A DNA stretch of 64,000 bases, taken from NCBI RefSeq assembly GCF_004217545.1, contig NZ_SHKY01000001.1, forward strand, positions 2,976,001-3,040,000, read 5' to 3'. A program made the position numbers and the translations under genes. Below are positions 53,201 to 61,024 of this stretch, in pieces (positions within the stretch are counted from its first letter, which is position 1; each line of letters starts with the position of its first letter). Below the pieces are notes generated by a model that was given only the letters and a program-made list of their open reading frames with translations, was not told the DNA's origin and ran no database searches. The stretch comes from Krasilnikovia cinnamomea. Its GTDB lineage: Bacteria; Actinomycetota; Actinomycetes; Mycobacteriales; Micromonosporaceae.

Positions 53201-54045
53201 AATGGCTCCTCTGCCAGCATTTCGATCATCTCCGTGGACGCCTCGGGGGTGAGGGCGGTCGCCTGGATGGTGTCGAAGATGGAGCCGTACTTCTGCAGTT
53301 CGTCGCTTTTCTCCAGAAACAGCCCGCCGGTCGCGTTCTCCGCGTACACGACGGCGGGATCCTGGTCGTCGGGAAAGTCGAGGATCGCGAAGGTCCCATC
53401 CATGCCGGCGTGGGCCCCTGCGGCGAACGGCAGCACCTGCAGGGTCACGTTCGGCAACTTCGCCACCTCGACCAGGCGGACGAGCTGATCCCGCATCACC
53501 TCGTCGCCGCCGACCGGGCGACTCAGTACGGCTTCATCCAGCACCACCCAGAGATCGATCGGATCGTCCTGGATCAATAACGATTGCCGCGCCATGCGGA
53601 CGTGGACTCTGCGGTTGATTTCCATCTGCGTGTCACCCGATCGAGCAGCTTGGATCATCGCCGCCGCGTACTCCTCGCTCTGCAGCAGTCCCGGAATGAC
53701 CTGCTGTTCGTACGCGCGCACGGAAGAAGCCGCCGCCTCAAGCCCGACATAAGCCCCCACCAGGACGGTGCTGTACGGATGCCACCAACCCTTTTGCCGC
53801 GCCTCTCGGGCAATTTGCACCAATTCCTCGGAAGCGGCCCCTTCGACACCATAAATGTCCAACATGTCCTTTACGTCGCGAGGAGTCGCGCTCGTGTGCC
53901 CCGTTTCGATCCGGGACACTTTGGACGGCGAGCATCCGAGCCGATCCGCCACGACGTCGATGGTCACGCGGGCCGATTCGCGGTATTTGCGGAGCTCAGC
54001 TCCGAGCCGTCGGCGACGGATCGTAGGACTGCGGCGCTGGATCAC
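53164..54045 (-). CDS. XRE-family regulator with DUF5753 domain
   Basis: GTG 54045, with GGAGG six bases upstream, gives 293 residues. The helix-turn-helix (ITIDVVADRLGCSPSKVSRIE-type, residues 15-65) precedes a DUF5753 effector domain with YEQQVIPGLLQSEEYAAAMI and AGMDGTFAILDFP. It is a WhiJ/BldB-system type regulator. Palindromic and direct-repeat sites lie upstream of it and may be autoregulatory. Confidence 0.9.
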   Translation of the reverse strand: MIQRRSPTIRRRRLGAELRKYRESARVTIDVVADRLGCSPSKVSRIETGHTSATPRDVKDMLDIYGVEGAASEELVQIAREARQKGWWHPYSTVLVGAYVGLEAAASSVRAYEQQVIPGLLQSEEYAAAMIQAARSGDTQMEINRRVHVRMARQSLLIQDDPIDLWVVLDEAVLSRPVGGDEVMRDQLVRLVEVAKLPNVTLQVLPFAAGAHAGMDGTFAILDFPDDQDPAVVYAENATGGLFLEKSDELQKYGSIFDTIQATALTPEASTEMIEMLAEEPLWKLRPRVSGSI

Positions 54046-54186
54046 ACTGGACCTCCGGGAAAACTGCGCCACATCTACGGGGGATCGGCACGATATCCCC
54101 CCGACGGCGGCGTCGATGCCAGTCTGTCTGTTGATCTCTTGATCCTTCAAGCGTGTTGCGTGATCAAATAGTCACGGACGGCTGAC

Positions 54187-54199
54187 ATGCAACTTGCAT
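54187..54199. promoter_or_regulatory. candidate operator ATGCAA-C-TTGCAT
   Basis: A perfect 13-base palindrome lies 142 bases upstream of the XRE regulator start. Its length and symmetry suit a dimeric helix-turn-helix protein. Confidence 0.4.
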
Positions 54200-54247
54200 C
54201 GATCGGATCGGTAGTGCAATCTTTCTGTAGGTCGCGCGTCACCCAAA

Positions 54248-54278
54248 GTTCTGGCGAGCAGCGCAATGTTCTGGCGAG
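54248..54278. promoter_or_regulatory. direct repeat GTTCTGGCGAG x2, 20-base period
   Basis: The 11-base unit occurs at 54248-54258 and 54268-54278. A period of 20 bases places both copies on nearly the same face of the helix, as expected for cooperative binding by a regulator or for two copies of a promoter element. Confidence 0.45.
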
Positions 54279-54558
54279 ATGGTCCTGACGACGCGACCGG
54301 GCCGACGCACCGCACGCAGAAGTGACGCCGTTTCGCGGGGCGCTGGTCGAGCGTTGGTCCCGGGTGGACCCCGCCGGGAGCCGTTCCCGGACCGCCTGCG
54401 ACTTCGGCCCGACCGGCGGAGGCGACGTATCCGTAACCGCCATGATGATTGGCATCATCGGATGGTTGCAAATGAGCATGACCTGGGCACACTGGAGCAT
54501 CTGCGTCCACTGTGCAGCCAAGCGTTCACCCCGAGACGAGATCAGAACAGGAGCTGAC

Positions 54559-54858
54559 GTGCTTCCTCGGTCCGGTGATGTCATCCACGTGACGAAGGCC
54601 GCGAGCGTCCAATTCTCCGCGCCGATGCTGTTCCGGGTGATCAGGGTTCACGACTGGCCGACCTATGAGGGATGGGTCTGGCTCGACGGATACGAGCTCA
54701 ACTCCGCCGGTGACGCAGTCGAGCGCCGGTCGATCTTCGTCCAGGCCAACGGCCTGCGCCAGGTCGGCAAGGCACCGGACCCCCGCGCCCGCAACGGCCG
54801 CCAGCCCGGCCTGACCTCGGGCGCGGTCCCGGCCCGGGCGCTGCGCACCAACCGCTGA
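54559..54858 (+). CDS. conserved hypothetical protein, 99 aa
   Basis: GTG 54559, with AGGAG five bases upstream, gives M-LPRSGDVIHVTKAASVQF. Conserved-looking segments are MLFRVIRVHDWPTYEGWVWL and DAVERRSIFVQANGLR. I recall similar short beta-rich proteins in many actinobacteria, next to XRE/DUF397 regulators. No function is known. Confidence 0.75.
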   Translation: MLPRSGDVIHVTKAASVQFSAPMLFRVIRVHDWPTYEGWVWLDGYELNSAGDAVERRSIFVQANGLRQVGKAPDPRARNGRQPGLTSGAVPARALRTNR

Positions 54859-54890
54859 ACGGTCGCCGCCGACAGCTCCGTCCGCTGTGG

Positions 54891-55772
54891 TCAGTCCTTG
54901 TCGGGCTGGGCGGAGGTGCCCGTAGGAGTCGACGACGGTACGGCGGACGACGGGCGCGGAGCCGCGACGATGAGCGTCACCGTGGTGTCCGGCGGCACCT
55001 GCTGACCCTCGGCCGGATCGCTGTCGATGACGGTGCCGGCCGGTGCGTCGCTAGCCACGAACCGCACCCGGTACGCCAGGCCCGTACGCTCCAGCGCCTG
55101 CCGCGCGTCCTGCACGGCAAGTCCCTTGAGGGCCGGGACCGTCACCTCGGTCGGCCCGGTCGGCTCCGTCGTCGGCGCCGTGCTGGTGGCGGCTGTCGAC
55201 GGCGGTGACGACGGGGGTGACGAAGGGGCCGTGGACGGTGCGGTCGACGGAGGCGCCGCCGCTGAGGTGGTCACCACGGGCGCGGGCGCCTCCTGGTCCT
55301 TGTTCCACGCCTGCAGGATCTGGTAGACCCCCCACCCGAGCAGGATCAGCAACGCCACCACGATGAGGCCCACGAGGACCGGGATCCACCATCGGCCACG
55401 AGGCTCCCGCGCGGCCGGGACCGCCCACTCCTCCCGGGTGTCGCCCATCGCGGCGCTGGGCCGGGGCGGGCGCACCTCGGCCCGGCCGCCCCACGCGGCT
55501 CCCCCACCGGTCGAACCGGGCAGCACCGCCGTCGCATCGTCACCCGACGAAGCGGGCATGACCGCCGTCGCATCATCACCCGCCGAGCCGGGCATGACCG
55601 CCGTCGCATCATCACCCGCCGAGCCCAGCACCGTGGTGGCATCGGCGTCGCCCGTTCGGGGGCCGTCGTCCGGGTGGTTTCCGGTGGCCGGGCCGGGGTC
55701 GGAAGCGCCGGTCTTGTCCGGTTCGGACCCCTCGCCGTCGGGTTCGTGGCGCCGCCCCTGCTCGTCGGACAT
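54891..55772 (-). CDS. single-PASTA membrane protein with DATxV repeats
   Basis: ATG 55772, with GAGAGGA upstream, gives 293 residues. Residues 1-120 are acidic and carry a repeated unit (DATTVLGSAG, DDATAVMPGSAG, DDATAVMPASSG, DDATAVLPGS). One membrane helix (WIPVLVGLIVVALLILLGW) is followed by a Ser/Thr/Pro linker and one PASTA domain (VPALKGLAVQDARQALERTG). It has no kinase domain. The threonine repeats in the cytoplasmic tail could be phosphorylated by PknB and read by FHA proteins; that is inference. Confidence 0.8.
   Translation of the reverse strand: MSDEQGRRHEPDGEGSEPDKTGASDPGPATGNHPDDGPRTGDADATTVLGSAGDDATAVMPGSAGDDATAVMPASSGDDATAVLPGSTGGGAAWGGRAEVRPPRPSAAMGDTREEWAVPAAREPRGRWWIPVLVGLIVVALLILLGWGVYQILQAWNKDQEAPAPVVTTSAAAPPSTAPSTAPSSPPSSPPSTAATSTAPTTEPTGPTEVTVPALKGLAVQDARQALERTGLAYRVRFVASDAPAGTVIDSDPAEGQQVPPDTTVTLIVAAPRPSSAVPSSTPTGTSAQPDKD
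55520..55630 (-). repeat. in-frame tandem repeat, about 33-base unit
   Basis: Three to four copies of a unit encoding (G)DDATAVMPGSA lie inside the PASTA-protein gene. The middle copies are nearly identical (compare 55562-55584 with 55595-55617). Confidence 0.8.
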
Positions 55773-55924
55773 CGGCGGATCCTCTCCCTCGCACCTGCCG
55801 GGGCTCAACGTAACCCGTCCCGGTCGCGCCGCGCGGCATCCGCGGACAAAGCCGCTGCGTGACCTTGCTGCGGCGGACCGCGACGGATTCGCAGGCATCG
55901 TCACCTGCCGCTACAGTGCCCGGC

Positions 55925-57820
55925 ATGGCCGAGAGGGGCAGAACAGTGCAGGCCGGGATCGCGGCCGGGATCGCCGCGGGGACCGGCGCCGCCCAGCTGG
56001 GCCTCGGGTACGGCCTGGGCGTGGTCGAATGGCCGACCGCCGCGGGCGCCGACGACAGCCTCTGGCTGGGCAGTCTGGGCTGGGCGACGTGGATCGCGGC
56101 CAGCGCCACCGTGTTCGGCGCGGTCCTCGCGGGCCGGATGCCGACACGTTCCGGTGGTCCGTGGCGCCTGGCGCTGGCCGGTGCCGCCGCGATCGGGGCG
56201 CTACTCACCGTCGCGCTCATCGCGTTGCCCGCCCGGGCCGCGGTACGTCCGGACACGTTCTCACCGCAGACCGTCGCCGCCGGGTACGCCTTGCTGGGCG
56301 TGCTGCTCGGCCTCATCGTCGCGTACTGGGCCGTGGTGTCGCGGCCGGTCGCCGCCAACCTGGTCGCGACCGCGAGCTGGCTGTGGATTCTCGCCGCCGC
56401 CGCGGTCATCGCGGAGTTGACCCTGCACCGCCCCTCAGCCACGTACCTGAACAGCTGGCAGTTCGCCGCCCCCGGCACCCGGTACGGCATCGTGGCCCTG
56501 CCCAGCGCGCTGCTCACGCTGCTGGCCGCCGCCCTCCTCGGGGTGATCGGCGCGGTCGGCGCCGTCCGCCGCGGGGACCGGGGCGTCGGGGCCGCCACGT
56601 CCGGTGCGGTCGGGCCCCTGCTGGTGGCGACGGCGTTCCTCGCCCTGGCTCCACAGCTGACCGGTTCGCTGGGCTCGATCGAGTCGGCGTACCTGATCGC
56701 CCCGTACGCGGTGATCGCCGGACTCGCCGGGTCCGCGGCGACCGTGGCGCTGGCGCAGCGGCGGGCCGTGGCCCGTGAGCTCGCCGGACGCGGTGTGACG
56801 ACCGTACCGGCCCAGGCGGGCCCGGCCGACGAGGCGGCACCGTCGGGCAGGTGGGTGCGGCGGTCCTCGTCGGGGAAGTCCACCCCGGCCGGCAGCACCG
56901 AGCCGGACGAGGCCTCGGACCGAAATTCCGATGCCGGCCGGGGTACCGGCACCGCTGACAAGAGCACCGCCCGGGCGCGAGCCGAGCCGGGTGGGGCCGC
57001 GCGGGCGAAGTCCACCCGGGGCAGAGCGGCGGCGGCCCGCGAGGACGGAACCTCCGCCGCCGACAGCTCATCGAACCCACCCACGAAGGTCCCGCCCGCG
57101 CAGACCCCGCCCCCGCAGACCCCGCCCCCGCAGACCCCACCCACGAAGGCCGCGCCGGGGTCGGCCGCCATGGGCAAGGCGGCACCGGCCAAGGCCACTC
57201 CCGCCAAGGCGGGGTCCGGCAGGGCCGCGCCGGGCAAGCCCTCGAGGAAGCCCGTGCCCGGCCAGACCGCCGCCGGTCCGACGGGTCCCCGCCAGGCCGG
57301 ATCGAGTCAGGCCGGACCGAGTCAGGCCGGACCGAGTCAGGCCGGACCGAGTCAGGCCGGACCGAGTCAGGCCGGACCGAGTCAGGCCGGATCCAGTCAG
57401 GCGGGCCGGAGCCAGGCAGGCCCGGGCCAGGCGGCGCCGTCGGCGGTGTCCGGCCGGGGAACCTCACCGGTCCCGTTGTCCTCCTTGCCGACCGCGCCAC
57501 CGCCGACCGTCCCTCCGCCGACGGCGCCCGCGCCGACCGCACCCCGGCCCGATCCACGCCCCACCCAGGTGCCGAATCCGGCGCCGGGTGGCAGGGCGGT
57601 GGGCCGCGCCGCCGCGTCGCCCGAGGCGTCGCGGCCGGACGTCCCGAAGCCCTCGGGGACCCGGAAGGACGCCGCTGAGTCGTCGCGCGCCACGGTCGCG
57701 CCGCCCCCGGCGGAACCACCCGTGGCCGAGATCAACGCGGACGGCCCGGCCGCCGAGCCGAAGCGGGGCCTGCTGCGCCGCCTCGGACGCCGCTCCGGCC
57801 AGGACGAATCCGACGCCTGA
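55925..57820 (+). CDS. membrane protein with long low-complexity tail
   Basis: ATG 55925 gives 631 residues. Residues 1-285 contain about eight hydrophobic segments. Residues 300-610 are a Pro/Ala/Ser/Gly-rich, charged tail with AQTPPPQTPPPQTPP and a run of SQAGP repeats, ending in the basic RGLLRRLGRRSGQDESDA. No domain is recognised. The tail is presumably cytoplasmic and disordered. Confidence 0.7.
   Translation: MAERGRTVQAGIAAGIAAGTGAAQLGLGYGLGVVEWPTAAGADDSLWLGSLGWATWIAASATVFGAVLAGRMPTRSGGPWRLALAGAAAIGALLTVALIALPARAAVRPDTFSPQTVAAGYALLGVLLGLIVAYWAVVSRPVAANLVATASWLWILAAAAVIAELTLHRPSATYLNSWQFAAPGTRYGIVALPSALLTLLAAALLGVIGAVGAVRRGDRGVGAATSGAVGPLLVATAFLALAPQLTGSLGSIESAYLIAPYAVIAGLAGSAATVALAQRRAVARELAGRGVTTVPAQAGPADEAAPSGRWVRRSSSGKSTPAGSTEPDEASDRNSDAGRGTGTADKSTARARAEPGGAARAKSTRGRAAAAREDGTSAADSSSNPPTKVPPAQTPPPQTPPPQTPPTKAAPGSAAMGKAAPAKATPAKAGSGRAAPGKPSRKPVPGQTAAGPTGPRQAGSSQAGPSQAGPSQAGPSQAGPSQAGPSQAGSSQAGRSQAGPGQAAPSAVSGRGTSPVPLSSLPTAPPPTVPPPTAPAPTAPRPDPRPTQVPNPAPGGRAVGRAAASPEASRPDVPKPSGTRKDAAESSRATVAPPPAEPPVAEINADGPAAEPKRGLLRRLGRRSGQDESDA
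57290..57425 (+). repeat. 15-base tandem repeat (SQAGP units)
   Basis: About nine copies of a 15-base unit (CAGGCCGGACCGAGT) run in frame in the membrane-protein gene. The central five are identical and the outer ones vary. Such perfect repeats are prone to copy-number change. Confidence 0.9.
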
Positions 57821-57853
57821 TCAACGGCGACACGGGGCCACAGTGGACACTCG

Positions 57854-59332
57854 TCATGCGACGGGCCAGGTGTGCACCGGATCATTGGTGTGCTGCAACT
57901 CGATGTAGCGCAGCAGCATCTCGTGCAACGCCGGGCCCCGGTCCAGCCCGCGCTGCCGCTCGGCCAGCTGGACGGTCTCGGTCTGCCAGGTCGCGCCGTT
58001 ACGCCGGGCACGGCAGCGGCCCTCGATGATCGCCAGCAGCCGGTCCCGGTGCACCGGGGCGACGCCGAACTTGTCCAGCCCCGCGGCCGCCTTGGGCAGC
58101 AGCTCGTCGAGCACCAGGTCGGTGACCGCGACGTCACCGGCGCGCGGCCAGTGCACGGTCGCCTCGATCCCGCGCCGAGCCGCGACGTGGAAGTTGTCCT
58201 CCGCGGCCGCGAACGGCAGCTGGGTCCAGATCGGGCGTTCCTCCTCGGCGAGCTGGCGGGCCAGCCCGAAGTAGAACGCGGCGTTGGCCATCATGTCGGC
58301 CACGGTCGGCCCGGCCGGCAGCACGCGGTTCTCGACGCGCAGGTGCGGGCGGCCGTTCATGACGTCGTAGACGGGCCGGTTCCAGCGGTAGACCGTGCCG
58401 TTGTGCAGGCGCAGCTCACCGAGCTGGGGTACGTCGCCGTCGTGCAGGACCACCACCGGATCCTCGTCGTCGAGGACGGGCAGCAGCGGCGGGAAGTAGC
58501 GGACGTTCTCCTCGAACAGGTCGAACACCGAGGTGATCCACCGCTCGCCGAACCAGACCCGTGGCCGTACCCCTTGGGCCTTGAGTTCTTCCGGCCGGGT
58601 GTCGGTGGCCTGTTGGAACAGGGCGATCCTGGTCTCCGCCCAGAGGCGGCGGCCGTACAGATAGGGCGAATTCGCTCCCACCGCGACCTGGATCGCGGCT
58701 ATCGCCTGCGACGCGTTCCAGTACGAGGCGAACCGGTCCGGCGGCACCTGCATGTGGAACTGCACGCTGGTGCAGGCCGCCTCGGGGGCGATGGAGTCGT
58801 TCGCGGCCTGCAGGCGCTCGACGCCGCGGATGTCGACCGCGAACTGTTCGCCCCGGGCTCCGGCGATCTGGTCGTTGAGGGCATGGTAGCGCTCGTTGGC
58901 GGACAGATTGCCCTCGACGAGGTGTTCGGGTCCCAGGGTGGGGAGGATGCCGACGAGGACGATGGTGCTGTCGGACTTCTCGGCGCGGTCCTCGGCACGG
59001 CCGAGGCTTTCCAGGATGGTCCGTTCATAATCTGCGAATCCGTCGCCGCAGATCAGCCGGGGGCGGGCATTGAGTTCCAGGTTGAACTGGCCGAGTTCGG
59101 TCTGGAACGTGGGATCGCCGAGGTTCGCGAGAACTTCGGCGTTGCACATCGCCGGTTCCGCGTCGGCGTCCATGAGGTTGAGTTCGATTTCGAGGCCGGT
59201 CATTCGGTTCTCGCCCTCGAAAGCGGCGGCGTCGAGCATGAGTGCGAGCACATCAAGGCACCGGCGGACTTTCTGCCGATACCGGGCACGATCCTCCTTG
59301 GAGAAGGCTGCGTCGGAGAGGTCCTTGCCCAT
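57854..59332 (-). CDS. glutamate-cysteine ligase family protein (GCS2)
   Basis: ATG 59332, with GGAGGG upstream, gives 492 residues. The fold signatures are MTGLEIELNLMDADAEPAMC, FQTELGQFNLELNARPRL, AACTSVQFHMQVPPDRFASY and RPHLRVENRVLPAGPTVADM. Members join glutamate to cysteine or another amine with ATP. In actinobacteria some act in ergothioneine (EgtA) or related pathways, but no egt genes are adjacent. The exact substrate is not decided. Confidence 0.85.
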   Translation of the reverse strand: MGKDLSDAAFSKEDRARYRQKVRRCLDVLALMLDAAAFEGENRMTGLEIELNLMDADAEPAMCNAEVLANLGDPTFQTELGQFNLELNARPRLICGDGFADYERTILESLGRAEDRAEKSDSTIVLVGILPTLGPEHLVEGNLSANERYHALNDQIAGARGEQFAVDIRGVERLQAANDSIAPEAACTSVQFHMQVPPDRFASYWNASQAIAAIQVAVGANSPYLYGRRLWAETRIALFQQATDTRPEELKAQGVRPRVWFGERWITSVFDLFEENVRYFPPLLPVLDDEDPVVVLHDGDVPQLGELRLHNGTVYRWNRPVYDVMNGRPHLRVENRVLPAGPTVADMMANAAFYFGLARQLAEEERPIWTQLPFAAAEDNFHVAARRGIEATVHWPRAGDVAVTDLVLDELLPKAAAGLDKFGVAPVHRDRLLAIIEGRCRARRNGATWQTETVQLAERQRGLDRGPALHEMLLRYIELQHTNDPVHTWPVA

Positions 59333-59551
59333 CTGCCCTCCCGGCACGGTGCGGCGTGAGTGTCTCACGGTAGGTGGTTGCCGACTTCCACGACAGGGAC
59401 AAAAGCGGACTTCGATCACCACTCTGTGAGCGAACGCACGCGTTCGGTTCACCTTGCCATCCCCGTGGGGCTACCCGCTAGCGGTGCCGCGGAATACGCA
59501 ACGGCGCCGCTCCCCCCAACTGGAGCGGCGCCGCCGGTATTTGCGCAGACG

Positions 59552-60130
59552 TCAGGCCTGGCGAATGGCCTCGCCCTCGATCTCAATCTTGATCTTCTTG
59601 CCGATCATGACGCCGCCGGTTTCCAGCGCCATGTTGTAGGTCAGACCCCATTCCTCGCGGTCGATCTCGGTGGTCGCGCTGAAACCGAAGACATCGAATC
59701 CGTACGGGCTGCGGCCGACTCCCTCGAACTCCACGACCAGCTCGACCGGCCGGGTGATCCCCTTGATGGTCAGCTCACCGTCGAGAACGAACTCGTTGCC
59801 CTCGAACGACTTGATGCCGGTGCTGCGGTACTCCATCGCCGGGTACTTCTCGGCCTCGAAGAAGTCCCCCGTACGCAGGTGGTTGTCGCGGTCGTCCTGG
59901 CCGGTGCGGACGCTGGCGGTCTGGATGGTGGCCACGACGGAGGACTGCAGCGGGTCCTCGGCGACGGTGACGGTGGCGGTCGCGTCGGTGAACTCGCCGC
60001 GCACCTTGCTGACCATGAGATGGCGCACCACGAAGCCGACGCGCTTGTGCGCCGCGTCGAGCTCGTACGTGCCCGCGGCGGGGATCTGCAGGCCCTGGAA
60101 CTCGCGGGTGGTGGCGACGGACTCGGTCAT
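59552..60130 (-). CDS. YceI family lipid-binding protein
   Basis: The 192-residue protein shows the YceI lipocalin-like pattern: GTYELDAAHKRVGFVVRHLM, HLRTGDFFEAEKYPAMEYRS, FVLDGELTIKGITRPVELVV and TEIDREEWGLTYNMALETGG. There is no signal peptide, as is usual for actinobacterial members. YceI proteins bind isoprenoid or lipid ligands. It is divergent from, and probably controlled by, the MarR regulator. Confidence 0.93.
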   Translation of the reverse strand: MTESVATTREFQGLQIPAAGTYELDAAHKRVGFVVRHLMVSKVRGEFTDATATVTVAEDPLQSSVVATIQTASVRTGQDDRDNHLRTGDFFEAEKYPAMEYRSTGIKSFEGNEFVLDGELTIKGITRPVELVVEFEGVGRSPYGFDVFGFSATTEIDREEWGLTYNMALETGGVMIGKKIKIEIEGEAIRQA

Positions 60131-60166
60131 GACGGGTCTTCCTCTCGGAGCGGGTTGATGACTTTG

Positions 60167-60180
60167 GTTGACGTAGCAAC
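60167..60180. promoter_or_regulatory. candidate MarR operator GTTG-N6-CAAC
   Basis: The inverted repeat GTTG/CAAC around a six-base core overlaps the -10 box of the yceI promoter, where a bound MarR dimer would block transcription. Confidence 0.45.
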
Positions 60181-60209
60181 TATACGCTCCGCAATATTCC
60201 TTCTGTCAA
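60179..60209 (-). promoter_or_regulatory. sigma70-type promoter of yceI
   Basis: On the minus strand TTGACA (60209-60204) is followed after 19 bases by TATAGT (60184-60179). The boxes match consensus well, although the spacer is two bases long. The yceI start lies about 50 bases downstream. Confidence 0.55.
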
Positions 60210-60232
60210 GTGCCTGGTGTTATTCTGGTGAC

Positions 60233-60736
60233 GTGCGTATCAACCTCGATGACCCCCGGTTCACGGCAGTCGGCCTCTTCGCCGAGGCGTACACGGGCCT
60301 GACCACCCGGTTCGCCGCCCAGTTCGAGCAGCACCACCTCTCCCCGGTCGAGTTCGAGGTGCTCATGCGCCTCGCCCGTTCACCCGGTCAGCGCCTGCGG
60401 ATGACGGATCTCGCCGGGCAGACCTCGCTGTCCACCAGCGGTGTCACTCGCGTCGTCGACCGCATGGACCGCGACGGCCTGGTCCGGCGGGAGGCCTGCC
60501 CCAACGACCGCCGCAGCTCGTACGCGGTGATCACCGAGCCCGGCCTGGAACGGCTCGACGAAGTGCTCCCCGGGCACCTCGAACTGGTCCAGCAGTGGTT
60601 CATCGGCCAGCTCGAACCGGAGCAGCTCAACCAGTTGCTCGAAGCCTTGCGGATCGTCCGGGACGCGGTGAATCCGTGCGCGACCGCCGGGAGCACCGGG
60701 GCCGACGTCGAGGCGTTCTCCGCACCTCGTCAGTAA
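60233..60736 (+). CDS. MarR-family transcriptional regulator
   Basis: The start GTG 60233 gives 167 residues. The winged helix is clear: LSPVEFEVLMRLARSPGQRL, TDLAGQTSLSTSGVTRVVDR and GLVRREACPNDRRSSYAVIT. It is divergent from yceI with a shared 100-base control region, the classic layout of a MarR repressor and its target. The inducer is unknown. Confidence 0.93.
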   Translation: MRINLDDPRFTAVGLFAEAYTGLTTRFAAQFEQHHLSPVEFEVLMRLARSPGQRLRMTDLAGQTSLSTSGVTRVVDRMDRDGLVRREACPNDRRSSYAVITEPGLERLDEVLPGHLELVQQWFIGQLEPEQLNQLLEALRIVRDAVNPCATAGSTGADVEAFSAPRQ

Positions 60737-60800
60737 CCGGCAGAACAACCGGCAGAACCGGCGGACGCCGTGGTCGAAACCACTTCATCCCGGCCAAATC

Positions 60801-60829
60801 GCTGATCACCCAAGGCTAGGGTGATCAGC
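60801..60829. terminator. bidirectional terminator hairpin
   Basis: GCTGATCACCC, a seven-base loop and GGGTGATCAGC form a perfect 11-bp stem between the convergent marR and NB-ARC genes. The remaining spacer (60737-61024) shows nothing else. Confidence 0.75.
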
Positions 60830-61024
60830 CGGGGGGAGGCGGCGCGACCGAGACGGATATTGACCCGACGGGGGAGTCATCGTTCTCGCCGCCTGCCGTT
60901 TACGGGTGTGGCGACCGGCGCGTCAGGGGGCAGATCAGCGCCGGTCGTCCCCCGAGCCGGGGTAACTCGACACCAGTGCCCGCCAGGGCGCTTCGCCGTG
61001 GTCCCGCCCGCCGGCTGGCCGCAC

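Larger units (their letters stand above)
54046..54558. other. divergent intergenic region with candidate operators
   Basis: About 510 bases between the XRE gene and the gene at 54559 hold no supported gene. A longer minus-strand frame (54147-54584) lacks any family likeness and a ribosome-binding site. The two repeat structures listed separately lie here. Confidence 0.5.

Noticed and set aside
54147..54584. 146-codon minus-strand frame upstream of the XRE gene
   Set aside because: It has no ribosome-binding site and no family likeness, and it overlaps the well-supported gene at 54559 and the repeat sites.
57290..57425. CRISPR-like repeat array
   Set aside because: The units are 15 bases, contiguous, in frame and without spacers, so this is a protein-coding tandem repeat.
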